Below the pieces are notes generated by a model. The model was given only the letters and a program-made list of their open reading frames with translations. It was not told the DNA's origin and did not search any database. From assembly GCF_000485595.1 (NCBI RefSeq), contig NW_014577265.1, positions 312,074 to 338,715 on the forward strand: a stretch of 26,642 bases of DNA, written 5' to 3'. Origin of the DNA: Priapulus caudatus. Its lineage: Eukaryota > Priapulida > Priapulimorpha > Priapulimorphida > Priapulidae. The position numbers and the translations under genes were made by a program. Each line of letters starts with the position of its first letter. Within the stretch, counting starts at the first letter, position 1. Below, piece by piece: positions 18,919 through 26,642 of this stretch.

Positions 18919-19800
18919 ATGTACATAGTAAGAGGTAGGTACTACGCAATGAGCCACCGGACACGTGAGAACGGCTAAATAAAAATAATGGTAAAATAAA
19001 CACGAAAGGTAAATGTACTACAAAGCCTTCATGTGTCTCTACTCTCGCTTGGCTTAGGTCGAGAAACTTCTGTAAATTGCCGGTCAAATGGCTTCTCTGC
19101 ACACAATTGAGTACACCGCACAGCACGCGCGATGCACAAATAACAAGAAATATAGAAGCTATAACTACAAGAAGTCTATTTTTAGTGGGGTTGTGCACTG
19201 CGGCGGCCGAATCCCCAGGCGCCCGTGCGGTGTGACGCATGTGTGGCAGGGAGATTTGAACGGCATTTATAAAGGAAGCTTAGCGGCAATAATAGGCGAA
19301 AGAGACGGAGAGAAACATTAAGACATTTGGTTAGAAATATATTTCGTGTTATGGACGTTTTTTATTCGACGTTCAAGTGCATGTGGCATGAACGGGCTGG
19401 AGGTTGCTGAATTAAGCTGTTCAGTTACGTGTATTAAACGGAGAAAGTGTTGAAAAGCCGCGTACGGTGTCGCGTCTAATAGATCTATATGAAACTCAAG
19501 CGCCTTACCGCGAGGAGAAGAAAAAAACGCACTCAGATCCGGCTGAAGGACGGTAGTGCCGACAGTTACACTAACACACAGCGTGCTGCGTGCGCCTGCT
19601 GGCGATGGATTCTAAGGCTGGTTTTTAAGTAGGGGTAGACTAAAAATGAAAAGATCATAACACTGCCTGCTGCGGTGAAAAGTACTCTGGTTTTGGCTGA
19701 AATTTTGATTGCGCTAGTCGAAAGTTAGTCAGGAAGTTGACGACGATTGTTTAAGTAGTCGGAACCGTTTAAAAAAAAAAAATTACACCGTTGCGCCTTG
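18919..19800. other. Stretch without recognised gene
   Basis: No homology recognised. A 77-codon plus-strand frame at 19088-19321 has no identifiable motif. Confidence 0.4.
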
Positions 19801-19866
19801 TGCGACGCACGCCACACACGCACGCTTACGAGCACGCGCGACACACACCCACACACACACACACAC

Positions 19867-19923
<57 letters not shown>

Positions 19924-20099
19924 CACCACACATGGTATACAATGATATTATAGATACTATTAGATTATGATATTCATATATATGATAGACAGGAGATATA
20001 TACTAATACATATATAAAATATATATAGATCATATATATATATATATATATATAGGTGGGGCCCGTGTGGTGTCGGGTGTGGGGGCTGTGGAGCACTTC

Positions 20100-20140
<41 letters not shown>

Positions 20141-20145
20141 AGGTG
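19801..20145. repeat. (CA)n - AT-rich - (GT)n inverted microsatellite
   Basis: (CA)n covers about 19834-19920 and (GT)n about 20101-20138. They are reverse complements, separated by an AT-rich core with a TA run (20030-20055), and the flanks ACACCACACATGG / CCCGTGTGGTGTC are also roughly complementary. The whole could form a long hairpin. Confidence 0.8.
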
Positions 20146-20472
20146 CTTGTCACTGGCCTATGTATGGCTTACCAATGAGCGATCGGTTTGCGTGGGCTGT
20201 CTAGCATCTCCAGCCAGTGGTCTCTCCCCTGACCGAGACAAGTCATACCGGACCCCGAATAGCCGACTATCTCGTTACTACCGACCCTAGATGTAGAAAT
20301 AGAAGAGGCTCATGTATAGTCACATTAGCTCGCTGCTCATGGTAACTGTGGTTTAGCAAACAGAGACATAGGTACCTGTGTTCCTGTATCAGCAGGATAT
20401 TTTAATGGGTTCTAGGACAATAAATCACCGAAAAATTACACCCCCCTCCCCGCCGACATTCTCCCCCGGACA
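20146..20472. other. Stretch without recognised gene
   Basis: Nothing recognised; C-rich near 20440-20470, at the edge of the outer inverted repeat. Confidence 0.4.
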
Positions 20473-20621
20473 ATCGTCTCCCGGACAATCACACCCAACA
20501 ACCAAATACTCTAAACAACCAATGTGGTTGGCAACACTCTATATATGCTTCACGGTAAGCCACAGGGGAATTGTTCTATCTGCTCATTCTATTAACTAGT
20601 AGGTGAGTGCATGAGCATCGG
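20473..20621. repeat. Outer inverted repeat, left arm
   Basis: It pairs with 24093-24279. Exact blocks: 20473-20494 equals the complement of 24258-24279 (22 bases); 20562-20587 equals the complement of 24124-24149 (26 bases); 20598-20621 matches 24093-24116 with one mismatch. The sequence between the blocks has diverged in both content and length. Confidence 0.88.
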
Positions 20622-20645
20622 GTGGTTGAACAAGATTCTGCTTAC

Positions 20646-20817
20646 TTGTCGTAGTCTTTGACTTGCACTAAGACGCCGCATTCATCGATGTTCTCCGCTG
20701 GAATATCGAAAACTAGAGCCTCGTTATAGACGGGGTTTAATGTACTCTTCTTCACTGTTGTCTTCTTCTTCTTTATGCGCTTGCCTTGACATACCAGCAC
20801 AACCTTCACGTACGGAT
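20646..20817 (-). CDS. Synaptotagmin C2B-domain exon
   Basis: The exon is bounded by an acceptor (TTTCTTTCACAG, ending at 20818) and a donor (GACAA then GTAAGC, exon end at 20646). It is 172 bp, entered after one codon base and left with two bases of a codon. It encodes [39 protein letters not shown] and VQVKDYD. DPYVK is the end of calcium-binding loop 1 of a synaptotagmin C2B domain, KRIKKKKT is the polybasic strand that binds acidic lipids and AP-2 in known family members, and DYD carries the loop-3 calcium Asp pair. Synaptotagmins are vesicle-membrane calcium sensors for exocytosis. By remembered motifs it is near the Syt1/2 or Syt3/6/9/10 groups; I cannot choose. No neighbouring exons were found on the minus strand, so it is either one exon of a gene with very long introns or an isolated copy. 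The outer inverted repeat starts 24 bases past the donor-side exon end. Confidence 0.88.
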
Positions 20818-21179
20818 CTGTGAAAGAAACCTTTGCAGTGACAAACAGCAGAAAAAACAACAACGACAACAACAATGACAAACACGAACAGCGAACAACA
20901 GAGAACAACAGCCATAGTAGGTATCCTCTTGGTCAAGAGCAAATTGCAGTAATCTTGTGAATGAACATCTTGAAATTGATCTCATGATGCACGCTAAAGC
21001 CGACAGTAAAACTACTGAAATATATATATATATTGTAAGCAGGCAGTTTACATGAATGTAGCTGCTGCATATGAAGGTAGCAATGCTTGACTCGCTATAG
21101 CGGCGGACGGGATGATAGCCGGAGTAACACGAGAAAGAGAAGCTGGCTAAAACATTTCTAGAGCACGGCTCTATACACT

Positions 21180-21250
21180 GGAAATCGTATGCGCGTTGAA
21201 ACTCGTTACACGTGTGTTTGCCACGTTGGCAATGACTCATCCCTGGTCAA
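21180..21250. repeat. Middle inverted repeat, left arm
   Basis: GGAAATCGTATGCGCGTTG..., continuing AAACTCGTTACA...CGTG...TTTGCCACGTTG...CAATGA, pairs with the complement of about 23050-23121. Only a few single-base indels and changes separate the arms over about 70 bases. Confidence 0.88.
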
Positions 21251-21419
21251 GAATAACCTGGCGCAAGAGGCCATGCAGGGACTTGTGTGTCGAACTGCGC
21301 AGTAGAATTTTAAGCCAAGGTACGAAGAGCGAGGAAGTCGCCTGCTCGTGTTGGTTACCGTATTTGGCAATAAAGTGGGAAAACTGCGTCACGTGAAGAG
21401 GGCAGAGACGACCAGTTCG

Positions 21420-22522
21420 TACGGGGCGCCATGCAGGACAGGGCTCAATTCTGTCTTACAAAACTCCCTTTTGTGCACAAAACTCAATTCTGTCTCACAA
21501 AAGTCAATTTTGTGAACACAAAACTCAATTCTGTCAATCCTGTCCCACAAAACTCAATTTTGGGAACACGAGCACTCAATTCTGTCGAATCCTGTCCCAC
21601 AAAACTCAATTTTGCTGACGCAGCAAAACTTCAATTCTGTCAATCCTGTCCCACAACCAACTCGAATTTGTAAACACAAAACTCAATCTGTCAAGTCCTG
21701 TTCCACAAAACTCAATTCTGTCATATCCGGTTCCACAAAACTACGATTTTGTTGCCCAAATATGGCCACACGCCATGTCTAAGCAGAGGCTACCATTGCG
21801 TCCAGAAACTGGGCTCGGAGAAATGGTCCACTAAGTTACAAATCGAACACAACACGACGTTGCGCGACCGCTTCGACCATTTCGTCCAGCCCAGTTTTAC
21901 CAATGGTATAGCCCCTTCTTACATAGCCCTTCTACTCGTGCGCCCGTGTTTGCCATATTGGGCAACAAATCGACGAGTTTTGCTGCCATATTTTGTGTGG
22001 CAAACGGAACAACAACGTGACTTGAGCAAAGAACGGTTAGTTTTGTGTTGGGGAACACACGGACGTTGGACCAGAATTAGTGATCTTTGGGATCCAGAAT
22101 TCCAGAAATTGATTTTGTGTTTGTGTTTACGAAAATTCCAGTGGATAGTGTTCTAATTGAGTTTTGTGCTCACAAAATTGAGTTTTTGTGGGTACCAGAG
22201 GAGTGATCGAGAATGAACAGAGTATTTCTTGTGTCTTCTGTGCACAAAGATTTCCAAAATTGACGTTTTCGTGGGACCAGGATTGAACAGTACATTTGGT
22301 GCCGAACAGGATTGACAAGAATTGAGTGGGTTGGTCAGCAAAGAGTGTGTTACCAGAGAATTGACTTTTGTGATGAACACAAATGATTGAGCTATTTATG
22401 TTGAAAGGGAGTTCTTGTGGGAACAGGATTGACAGGAATTGGTTTTGGGTTCACAAAAAACTCATTTTTTGTCTCAAGCTTTATAGCGTACCAAAAATGC
22501 CCTGTCCTGCATGCGCCCCGTA
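21420..22522. mobile_element. 1.1-kb foldback element with repeat-filled arms
   Basis: The ends are inverted repeats of 23-24 bases (TACGGGGCGC(C)ATGCAGG...GACAGGG at 21420-21443 and its complement at 22500-22522, one indel). The left arm (21445-21745) is a tandem array of roughly 50-base units built from CCTGTCCCACAAAACTCAAT and AACACAAAACTCAATTCTGT. The right arm (about 22150-22500) holds degenerate units of the same repeat in the opposite orientation. A shorter inverted pair, TTGTTGCCC(A)AATATGGC, flanks part of the core (21747-21765 and 21951-21968). AGTTCG before and AGTCGT after could be a decayed target duplication. No transposase is recognised. The architecture resembles FB/Galileo-style foldback elements. 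Confidence 0.8.
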
Positions 22523-22560
22523 AGTCGTGCTCATTAAAAGCAGAAAGCGCGCCGTCGATT

Positions 22561-22803
22561 TCAAGAAGGAAGAAATAGTGTAGTTAGCGCAGAAACAGTA
22601 TATGACAGCATGAGTTCTTCATTCGGTCGGACAGAAAGTTGATAGTAGTTGCCCTGTCCTGATGTGCGACCGCCCCTATTATCGTAGTGAGTATTGATCT
22701 TTAGAGAGCGCTCGTCTATGGCACTTATCTCGTGCTCTGCTCGGTTTATTCGCCCCACTTTATTGGCCAATAGTGAACGAGAATCTTGGTTACATGTAAA
22801 CAT
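22561..22803 (-). other. Open frame of 80 codons, product unknown
   Basis: It lies between the inner and middle inverted repeats. The predicted sequence is hydrophilic (EISAIDERSLKINTHYDNRG, then GRTSGQGNYYQLS) and less repetitive than other frames in the window. No family is recognised and no convincing splice sites delimit it. It could be a fragment of a coding region carried by a larger element, or chance. Confidence 0.15.
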
Positions 22804-23049
22804 AATCTCTTGACCATCTAAATTATTAACTCGAAGAGGCGCCTCCTCTGAGCTTGTTGTTATCTTTCAACCCTTGGTTTTTAAAGATTCTACTTTGCTT
22901 GCGCCCCAACGTGTTTCCATTCACAACCACAAGTTCTCTCACTGCAAATCCAGTGAATTCACCTTAGTGAGTCTGTTATTTCCCGACTACAACATTGAGC
23001 CTTACTTTGATCCAATATTGGCTCCCCGTGACGTGAACTCGCTACTTAA

Positions 23050-23121
23050 CCTGGGATGATAGAGCTCATTGCAACGTGGCAAAACACGTTGTAACGAGTT
23101 TCCAACGCGCATACGATTTCC
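23050..23121. repeat. Middle inverted repeat, right arm
   Basis: It is complementary to 21180-21250 (CAACGTGGCAAAACACGTTG, then TAACGAGTTTCC and AACGCGCATACGATTTCC). The outer edge is sharp at GATTTCC. Confidence 0.88.
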
Positions 23122-24092
23122 GTGGGAATTAGAAGTCTCCAGTAGGCTTCTTCAAGGAAAATGTTATTTTATCGTCTGCTCTCCCGTTTCATACGTTGTG
23201 TACTTGCCCGGCGCTTGAATGTCATCTACCTGCGCTGTCCGGTTACCGGATCCAGCGCACAGCGAAAAACTATTAGCCCGAGTCAATCAAAGCCAATCTC
23301 CTAGACCTCACTCTATATTCGTCCTGATAGACGAAGCGTAACTTTCTAATTCAAATCTGCTTACCATAAAGCAGCCCCTGCGTCTTCTCCTAGCATGAAG
23401 ATGAATAACTTTTAATTATATCTAAATCATTCTCCTCTAACTCACACGTTCTCCTGCAGTAGAAGTAATTTATACATTATATGTTCAAGCTCCTAGGATC
23501 TCAGCCGTTTCTTATCCTGTAGAGAATCGATTAACCTAATTAATGTGCAATCTATCTCACTCCATACCGATTGCCACACCTTTTTGCTCCTAGAGATATA
23601 AAACCCTCAGTATATCAACTTCCTAAGAATCCACCTTCTCATTGTGAGATGGTATGTTCGTATAATTAGTCTCCTGCTATATGCATACTTCTTCCTAAGA
23701 TTCCTACTTTCTTGCCCGTTTGTTAGAGAGAAAACATAATATCTAACTTCTGCTTATTTATTTCATTGCTAAGCCTTTCTCTGCTTCACTTACGAACAGG
23801 TGTTAATATTCAAACATATCTCAGAATATCAACTTGAGTCTTGTCGTGAGGGGATCCACCTTCTCCTCTAGAGTATGTACAATAGACATCGAGCGCATAA
23901 AGAGACTACTCAACAGTGAAAGATCAGCTACTTCAACCCGTCCTCGTGCTAAAACGTGAAAGAGACTACTCAGTTATTCTCGTAGTCTCTCTCCAGCGTA
24001 TATACTAACAACTGACATGGAGAACTATGAATGCGCGGCTAGTGCAGAGTTAAACTCCTACAGTCAGTCAGACTCTATTGGATTGCATATCG
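23122..24092. other. Stretch without recognised gene
   Basis: Pyrimidine-leaning AT-rich DNA with scattered TTCTCCT and CTTCCTAAGA motifs but no regular period. A 9-bp hairpin (AGAGACTAC / GTAGTCTCT) is at 23961-23990. Confidence 0.4.
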
Positions 24093-24279
24093 CCGATGCG
24101 CATGCACTCACCTACTATTAATGATGAGCAGATAGAACAATTCCCCTGTAGAGTTTCATAAGATAGATAGAGAATCTCTGCGTGTACAAACCCATTGCAT
24201 TGTAATATTTAAGTGAAGTATTAAATATAGATATATGTCGTTTTATTGTGCAAAATTGTGTGATTGTCCGGGAGACGAT
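24093..24279. repeat. Outer inverted repeat, right arm
   Basis: It pairs with 20473-20621 through blocks at 24093-24116, 24124-24149 and 24258-24279. Confidence 0.88.
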
Positions 24280-25440
24280 GTCGTGGGAGAAGTCGCGGGG
24301 CGTGTAGGGGACATGTGTCGAGTGCATACTTAATTGTATCTTACGGTAGATCTTGTCTGCTCCCTAATCATACTCCACTAACACTTACCCCCGAACCGAC
24401 ATCTAATTTGCCGTGATGAGATGGAAGATAGCATATATAACAGGTTTATTGCCAAGAATTACCACAGTGGATAACAACCATATACGAATTTAACCATTAA
24501 AAATTTGTGCAATACGTTAATATATCTCACAGTACACACCCAGAGTATACAATCTGAGAACAAGTAAAATTATATTTGACAATATTCTTAGCCGATATAT
24601 GTACGAGCTCTCTTACAAAAGATATCTACATCTAGGAGAGTCCAGCAAAGGTAGCTGTAGCACGAAGCGTTTAGACGTCCGAGAGACGTGTTCAGGGTCC
24701 GTATTGACTTTGTCTCGGCAGGGCATCGAGGCAACGCAACTGAGCTGTAAGAGCTAGCTCAAGACACAGGCCCATCAGAAACAACGAAAAAGGCACTCTT
24801 GCGCTTGACTGGCAAGCACACTACCACCGTGTCATCTCGCTGCTTTAGTCGATGCTACTACATCACGAGCCAACAGAATCTGGTTCACCACGACTCACGA
24901 CACCACAACAATACGACATCCACTAGGACCTACGGAGAGACAACGCAGCACAACACGCACTAAACATCCATCGACCACACGCCAAGCATAATGACAATCA
25001 ATGACCCACCTCCGGTGACCATTAGCTGCGGAGCGGAAGGCTATATTTGTTTATCGCCTATGGCTTATAGTTGCTCGGCGCTCAATACGTAAGTACATAA
25101 CATGAGCCGAGCACATTGCCCAACATCATTCGACATTCAAGCTACGGCTACATCTGATTCCAAGTGTTCAAGTCAGACGACACGTGTCCAAGATCTGACG
25201 ATTTACTCATTTATAGACTCAAAAAGTTACATGGCCGTCGAAAAATCTCACCGTAATCTATCAGCACCGACAAGACGTAAACACTTAAAAAGTATATATG
25301 AATCCTATCTAATAAAAAACTAGTAGATAATAATCGCGTTCGCATAAAACTTATCTCTCTAAGACATCAACGTTTAATTATTGGAACATATGATGATAGC
25401 GTGCAGAATATATGTGACACATGCAAACGACGAGCGACCG
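24280..25440. other. Stretch without recognised gene
   Basis: No coding homology recognised. A 73-codon plus-strand frame at 25102-25323 is Ser/Thr/Lys-rich and has no identifiable motif. Confidence 0.4.
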
Positions 25441-25444
25441 CGCG

Positions 25445-25515
25445 CGATTGTTGTGTGTGGGTGTGTGTGCGTGATGAGAGTGCTGTGATGTGTGTGTGTG
25501 TGGTGTGAGTGGGTG
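25445..25515. repeat. GT-rich microsatellite
   Basis: Irregular GTGTG repeats with GAGAG and GATG interruptions. Confidence 0.75.
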
Positions 25516-25699
25516 TAGCGCTGATGAGCATGTGTTGTAGCCCAAGTCGCAGGGCGGCCGCACGTGCGAGGACAGCGAGTTGACTTATTTATGACCGCAG
25601 ACTTGGCTGGAGATTTCGCTATAGCCGAGCCAGCGACGAGACGCGTTCATTGAGCGGTGTTGGCTTCTTTGTCACCTCGGCCGGCAGCCGCGTAGCTGC

Positions 25700-25707
25700 T
25701 ATATAAG
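25700..25707 (+). promoter_or_regulatory. TATA-box candidate
   Basis: TATATAAG follows a GC-richer stretch (25550-25698) and lies about 33 bases before an ATG at 25733. The spacing leaves almost no 5' UTR for that ATG. The 74-codon frame it opens (25733-25957) has no recognised motif and ends in C-rich repeat sequence, so this is a weak candidate. Confidence 0.25.
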
Positions 25708-25884
25708 CGGATTCAATCGTACTACCACGAGCATGAATGACTACAGCGTCAACTTTGAAATACTACAACTACGTATTTATCAAAATGAAGTAAACAAATT
25801 TCACTCAAATGCGAAACAAGGAAGTCAGCGCCGCAGAAGTTGGGACAAGGGAGATTCGGATATGCATACATCTAGCAGCGTAGC

Positions 25885-26124
25885 AGGGGGGTTCGGGGGC
25901 GCTCGAACGAACCCCCCCCCCCCCGAGCACCGCCCCCTCCCCACCAAGCCAAAATAATAATTTTTGAAAGTTTTCGCAAGAAGTTTCCACCTCAAGGTCG
26001 CTCATTTTAGTGTAAAATTGCAAAATCTCCATCGTGCGGGAGGGTGAAACATGAACACCCCCCTCCCAACCCTTCCCCGCTCGGTCGCTTCGGCCTCCCT
26101 CGCTTGGTCGCTTCGCCGACCGAG
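25885..26124. mobile_element. G/C-run repeat fragments
   Basis: An inverted pair (AGGGGGGTTCGGGGGCGCTC / CGAACGAACCCCCCC) at 25886-25924 and a GCTCGGTC / GACCGAGC pair at 26079-26124 resemble ends of short dispersed elements. Related CTCGCTT/GGTCGG motifs flank the other MITE copy at 15784-15850. Confidence 0.4.
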
Positions 26125-26308
26125 CAGGGGCGTTTACAGGGGTCCAGGGAGTCCGGACCCCCCCTTGACTCGCGCAGAAAACGAATCTGAGGGGGTCTAA
26201 TTTTAAAATTTAGGGGGGAGGAGCCCCCCAGGACCCCCCCTCGCGTGCTCTCAACTTTGCGGTTACGGTTAGACCCCCCTCCTGTCAGAATCCTGTACTA
26301 CGCTCCTG
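26125..26308. mobile_element. ~184-bp MITE, copy 2
   Basis: The ends are CAGGGGCGTTTACAGGG and, on the minus strand, CAGGAGCGTAGTACAGGA. The interior matches copy 1 at 15604-15783 in the same orientation. Confidence 0.75.
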
Positions 26309-26642
26309 CTAGCAAATTGCAAAATTGGAAAACGAACCCCCCCCATAGAAAAGCTGGCTACGGGCCTGTCATATAAATTATATGTCTCATGGCTAAGACA
26401 TAGTATACACTTAAAATGTTGCTTCGTAAAATTATATCATTAAACTAACCATCTTGAGAATATATTATACTAAAAGTTAAAGATACGTGATCTTACCGTC
26501 AAAAAATAGTTACAATTAAAATGCGACACAATGATAGAATCAAACAGTATCAACCATAACCAAAAGTATGTCCATGAGAGTTATTTTAATGACAAAATTG
26601 TTATAAGGGGGCGCAAGCCAAAACTATTACCCATGCTATTGT
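26309..26642. other. AT-rich stretch, possible repeat end at left
   Basis: Up to 26370 the minus strand reads CAGGCCCGTAGCCAGCTTTT then CTATGGGGGGGG, which looks like the end of another dispersed element. The rest is AT-rich without recognised features. Confidence 0.4.

Noticed and set aside
18692-19240. 182-codon minus-strand frame as a transposase
   Set aside because: No catalytic motif is recognised, and its part over 18841-18918 is the inverted-repeat arm.
20378-20599. Plus-strand frame sharing RGIVLSAH with a minus-strand frame at 24118-24327
   Set aside because: The shared peptide comes from the 26-base identical block of the inverted repeat; the rest of the frames is unrelated, so coding is not supported.

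Overview
The window looks like non-coding-rich genomic DNA from an animal. Coding exons have intron-style splice sites (polypyrimidine-AG acceptors, GT donors). Most of the sequence is AT-rich intron or intergenic DNA full of microsatellites, minisatellites and short inverted-repeat (MITE-like or foldback) elements. Only two protein-coding segments are recognised with confidence, and both are animal families: the last exon of an Mdm2/Mdm4-type E3 ubiquitin ligase (+ strand, 1382-2761) and one C2B exon of a synaptotagmin (- strand, 20646-20817). A retained Mdm2-family gene and the style of the dispersed repeats fit an invertebrate other than a fly or a typical nematode. A marine invertebrate is my inference; the species cannot be named from this.

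Layout. 1-1190: degraded 27-bp minisatellite. 1382-2761: Mdm2-family terminal exon with a RanBP2-type zinc finger, a very long Ala/Thr/Ser/Pro linker built from trinucleotide repeats, an SQ cluster and the C-terminal RING. 2762-5035: AT-rich 3' flank with a hairpin and a ~20-bp satellite. 5036-5262: cleaner second copy of the DNA just upstream of the Mdm2 exon. 5661-5975: MITE-like element. 6240-6958: pyrimidine-rich array of modules resembling the Mdm2 3' splice site. 6998-7192: C-terminal fragment of a Pif1/Helitron-type helicase, followed by a 10-bp minisatellite and palindromes. 8000-12500: mostly featureless, with a Z-DNA-prone tract, one tentative minus-strand exon and a 36-bp array invaded by (CT)n. 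12500-14110: tRNA-like fragment, TATA palindrome, CpG-rich ORF and a 60-bp minisatellite. 14600-17280: GT-rich tracts and several MITE-like elements. 17283-18202: a second, indel-riddled copy of the helicase segment, running into a ~1-kb inverted-repeat element. 19800-20140: (CA)n / AT / (GT)n.

20473-24279 is the most structured part. Three inverted-repeat pairs lie inside one another; the innermost is a 1.1-kb foldback element with repeat-filled arms. The synaptotagmin exon lies just inside the outermost pair, 24 bases from the arm. The remainder (24300-26642) is AT-rich DNA with a GT tract, a possible TATA promoter and a MITE copy.

The genes do not form a pathway or operon. Two segments (1-1320 and about 16930-18200) differ from their partners elsewhere in the window mainly by scattered small indels, which suggests uncorrected long-read sequence or a local assembly problem. 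I do not see a convincing new biological system. The best leads are the nested foldback region with the embedded synaptotagmin exon, the array of splice-acceptor-like modules, and the expanded Mdm2 linker.
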